From assembly GCA_017414585.1 (NCBI GenBank), contig JAFQLN010000227.1, positions 1 through 23,227 on the forward strand: a DNA stretch of 23,227 nucleotides, written 5' to 3'. A program made the translations under genes and the position numbers. This document shows positions 23,171-23,227 of the stretch, piece by piece. This stretch comes from Clostridia bacterium. Its GTDB lineage: Bacteria; Bacillota_A; Clostridia; Oscillospirales; CAG-272. Below the pieces are notes generated by a model. It did no database searches. It was given only the letters and a program-made list of their open reading frames with translations, and was not told the DNA's origin. Each line of letters starts with the position of its first letter. Position 1 is the first letter of the stretch.

Positions 23171-23227
23171 AAACCGTATTTTATGATCTTTACGGACGAT
23201 TTGTTTATAAAATCACGTGCGTACCTG

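Overview
The window looks like a chromosomal segment of an uncultured or gut-type Clostridia (Bacillota, probably Oscillospirales/Christensenellales-like). The evidence is a Firmicutes-style gdpP-rplI-dnaB cluster preceded by a YybS-like (DUF2232) membrane protein, AGGAGG-type ribosome binding sites, sigma-A promoters with 17-bp spacers, an ABC-F ATPase, a lipoprotein-dependent amino-acid ABC transporter and moderately GC-rich coding DNA. This placement is inferred from gene families and synteny. I see no rRNA, tRNA, CRISPR array, transposase or phage gene.

Layout. 1-154: a leftward promoter and the start of a structured leader for a gene beyond the left edge. 332-5783: a rightward four-gene run (polytopic membrane protein, TelA-like protein, TPM-domain membrane protein with a Gln/Asn/Pro/Tyr-rich tail, ABC-F ATPase) closed by a bidirectional terminator. 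5796-13404: a leftward block read right to left as YybS-like protein, gdpP, rplI, dnaB, then a terminator-like hairpin and dxs. 13426-16910: a rightward pair, GH35 beta-galactosidase and an MFS transporter. 16930-19527: a leftward amino-acid uptake operon (lipoprotein, permease, ATPase) with a strong promoter and a clear operator-like palindrome. 19593-21235: yifB/comM-like AAA ATPase with its own promoter. 21281-22254: a secreted protein of unknown function with its own promoter and terminator. 22326-23007: a DUF1643 protein with a near-ideal promoter. 23008-23227: no gene, one hairpin repeat.

How the genes fit together. GdpP degrades cyclic-di-AMP, and its linkage to L9 and the replicative helicase is the conserved Firmicutes arrangement. 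The galactosidase and MFS protein may act together in galactoside use. The lipoprotein, permease and ATPase form one importer.

The least explained material is repetitive and structured DNA. Two roughly 290-bp copies of a hairpin-rich non-coding repeat lie in inverted orientation on either side of the YybS-like gene, each in sense orientation about 60 nt before the next start codon. A related hairpin lies between rplI and dnaB. In-frame repeat expansions occur inside dxs (21-bp units) and at the start of the amino-acid ABC ATPase gene (five 15-bp palindromic units). Five of six terminator-like hairpins share a CTGCCG/CGGCAG core.
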